DNA of 64,000 nt from Microbacterium sp. H1-D42 (GTDB taxonomy: Bacteria > Actinomycetota > Actinomycetes > Actinomycetales > Microbacteriaceae), in assembly GCF_022637555.1 (NCBI RefSeq), contig NZ_CP093342.1:1-64000 (forward strand). Reading direction: 5' to 3'. Position numbers and translations under genes: made by a program. Below are positions 62,739 through 64,000 of the stretch, in pieces. Below the pieces are notes generated by a model. The model was not told where the DNA came from, did not search any database, and saw nothing but the letters and a program-made list of their open reading frames with translations. The first letter of the stretch is position 1. Each line of letters starts with the position of its first letter.

Positions 62739-64000
62739 TCACACCTTGCGTGCGCGCCGCACCAGCGTTCCTCCGATCAGCAGCAGCGACAGCGCCAGCA
62801 GCGCAAGTGCCGGAGCCACCGGGGCGCCGCCGGTGATGGCGAGGCTGCCGGTGTTCGCCGAAGCGACCAGCGCGTGAGGCGCGTCCCCGCCGTTCACGGT
62901 CGGAACCGTGCCGGGGTCGGTGCCCGGGTCAGTACCCGGGTCGGTGCCGGGGTCGGTCCCAGGATCGGTCCCAGGGTCCGTGCCCGGGTCCGTGCCGGGG
63001 TCCGCGCCCGGGTCGGTGCCGGGGTCGGTGCCCGGGTCGGTGCCGGGGTCCGTCACGGTGCTCTCACCGAGGATCGCGATGGCGTTGCCGCCGATCGTGA
63101 TGGGGGCGGTGATGGGCAGCAGCACCTGCGTGCCGCCGAGCAGCGAGCCGATCCCGCTCGTGATCGCCGTTATGGGCGTCGTAGTGGGCGCAGGGCCCGC
63201 GACGCCACCACCCGTGACCGCCGCCGTGCCGAGGATGCTGATCGCGTTGCCGGTGACCGTGATGGGTGCGGTGATCGGTGCGACGATCTGTGTGCCGCCG
63301 AGGATGCTGTCGGTTCCGTCGGTTGCCGCGCCTGTGACCGGGGTGCCGGTCGTGGGTGCGGTGGGGGCGGCTGCCGGCTGCTTGACGGTGCTGTGTCCGA
63401 GGATGCTGATCGCGTTGCCGGTCACCGTGATGGGTGCGGTGATCGGTGCGACGATCTGTGTGCCGCCGAGGATGCTGTCGGTTCCGTCGGTTGCCGCGCC
63501 TGTGACCGGGGTGCCGGTCGTGGGTGCGGTGGGGGCGGCTGCCGGCTGCTTGACGGTGCTGTGTCCGAGGATGCTGATCGCGTTGCCGGTCACGGTGATG
63601 GGTGCCGTGATCGGTGCGACGATCTGTGTGCCGCCGAGGATGCTGTCGGTTCCGTCGGTTGCCGCGCCTGTGACCGGGGTGCCGGTCGTGGGTGCGGTGG
63701 GGGCGGCTGCCGGCTGCTTGACGGTGCTGTGTCCGAGGATGCTGATCGCGTTGCCGGTCACAGTGACGGGGACGTTGACGGCGAGAAGCGCCTGCGTGCC
63801 CGACAGAACCCCGTCGATGCCCGATGTCTGCACCAGCGGTGCCGGTGCCTTCGTGGGTGCAGGGGCCTTCGCGGGCGCTGCCTTCGCAGCTGCCGGTGCC
63901 TTCTCAGGGGCGGGCGCGGACTTCACGCTGGACGTGCCGAGCACGCTCACCGCGTTGTCCTTGACCGTCACCGGCACGTTGACGGTCACGACCGCCTGAG
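62739..64000 (-). CDS. Chaplin-like repeat surface protein with LAITG sorting signal, 5' end outside the window
   Basis: The visible part is about 420 residues, and the open frame continues past 64000 (QAVVTVNVPVTV at the edge), so the start is missing. Repeats carry a chaplin-like core, VPVTVTGNAISILGHSTV, similar to the VPVNVCGNxVxVIG of Streptomyces chaplins but without Cys. Three near-identical 56-residue units follow each other, then a fourth diverged unit, a (DPGT)n linker, LAITG 34 residues from the end, a hydrophobic helix and RRARKV. This is a complete sortase E signal. It is probably an abundant wall-anchored hydrophobic-surface protein. Confidence 0.85.
   Translation of the reverse strand, partial: QAVVTVNVPVTVKDNAVSVLGTSSVKSAPAPEKAPAAAKAAPAKAPAPTKAPAPLVQTSGIDGVLSGTQALLAVNVPVTVTGNAISILGHSTVKQPAAAPTAPTTGTPVTGAATDGTDSILGGTQIVAPITAPITVTGNAISILGHSTVKQPAAAPTAPTTGTPVTGAATDGTDSILGGTQIVAPITAPITVTGNAISILGHSTVKQPAAAPTAPTTGTPVTGAATDGTDSILGGTQIVAPITAPITVTGNAISILGTAAVTGGGVAGPAPTTTPITAITSGIGSLLGGTQVLLPITAPITIGGNAIAILGESTVTDPGTDPGTDPGTDPGADPGTDPGTDPGTDPGTDPGTDPGTDPGTDPGTVPTVNGGDAPHALVASANTGSLAITGGAPVAPALALLALSLLLIGGTLVRRARKV
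62909..63054. repeat. 12-bp tandem repeat encoding DPGT/DPGA units
   Basis: GGGTCGGTGCCC-like units run about twelve times and encode the acidic, proline-rich wall-spanning linker of the repeat protein. Confidence 0.9.
63231..63768. repeat. 168-bp tandem repeats in the chaplin-like gene
   Basis: Three copies with a period of 168 bp (a shared CGACGATCTG starts at 63281, 63449 and 63617) differ by only a few bases, suggesting recent expansion or gene conversion. The unit is in frame (56 codons). Confidence 0.9.

Noticed and set aside
62900..63770. Regular repeats resembling a CRISPR array
   Set aside because: The units are head to tail with no spacers and are in frame with a protein; no cas genes are nearby.

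Overview
The window is high-GC actinobacterial chromosome, most likely from the family Microbacteriaceae and probably Microbacterium or a close relative. The evidence is the gene order around the replication origin, a class E sortase beside crgA, a DUF3566 gene after gyrA, parS sites beside rsmG-parA-parB, and abundant GTG and leaderless starts. No rRNA genes, phage, insertion sequence or CRISPR array is visible. The identification rests on recognised protein motifs and gene order, not on a database search.

Layout. 1-4.5 kb: the edge of the cell-division locus (glutamine amidotransferase pabA/trpG cut by the window start, small membrane protein, sortase E, then crgA, rhomboid protease, cyclophilin, a small membrane protein and a YbaK-type deacylase). 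4.5-9 kb: a minus-strand run of metabolic genes (amidohydrolase, Nudix, universal stress protein, class V aminotransferase, YjbR protein), then tRNA-Ala and tRNA-Ile. 9.1-12 kb: a DUF4097 protein, LuxR-type response regulator and histidine kinase operon. 12-16 kb: a VIT1-like transporter, then a TetR regulator and a rifampicin-phosphotransferase-like PEP/pyruvate enzyme with a candidate operator. 16.2-26.6 kb: the replication core on the minus strand (DUF3566, gyrA, gyrB, dciA-like, recF, a GNAT, dnaN, oriC, dnaA). 26.9-30 kb: rpmH-rnpA-yidD-yidC-jag-rsmG on the plus strand.

29.3-32.4 kb is the most unusual stretch. It holds nine strong or near parS sites (TGTTTCACGTGAAACA) set among about 22 copies of a short intergenic repeat in both orientations, plus a GIY-YIG nuclease gene. 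It looks like a duplicated, decaying parS array. parA then starts inside the last parS, followed by parB. 34.4-41.4 kb: sugar transporter, a small protein, trxA, trxB, murJ and a DUF6049 membrane protein. 41.5-49.2 kb looks inserted between the murJ block and cca (methyltransferase, LLM flavin enzyme, P-loop NTPase, two secreted phosphatases). 49.4-54.4 kb: cca, then a GAF regulator, aldehyde dehydrogenase and DUF779 module. 54.4-57.5 kb: three uncharacterised minus-strand genes. 57.7-59.3 kb: rpsF-ssb-rpsR-rplI. 59.4-62.3 kb: a BtuCD-like ABC importer, possibly for F420-0. 62.7 kb to the end: a repeat-rich chaplin-like surface protein, truncated by the window edge.

A theme linking distant parts of the window is surface anchoring. 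The sortase E gene at 0.6-1.5 kb has two plausible substrates here, each with an LAXTG-type sorting signal: the secreted metallophosphatase at 46.6-49.2 kb (LATTG) and the chaplin-like repeat protein at 62.7-64 kb (LAITG). Streptomyces sortase E enzymes anchor long chaplins through the same motif, so this may be a reduced chaplin/sortase system in a non-filamentous actinobacterium.
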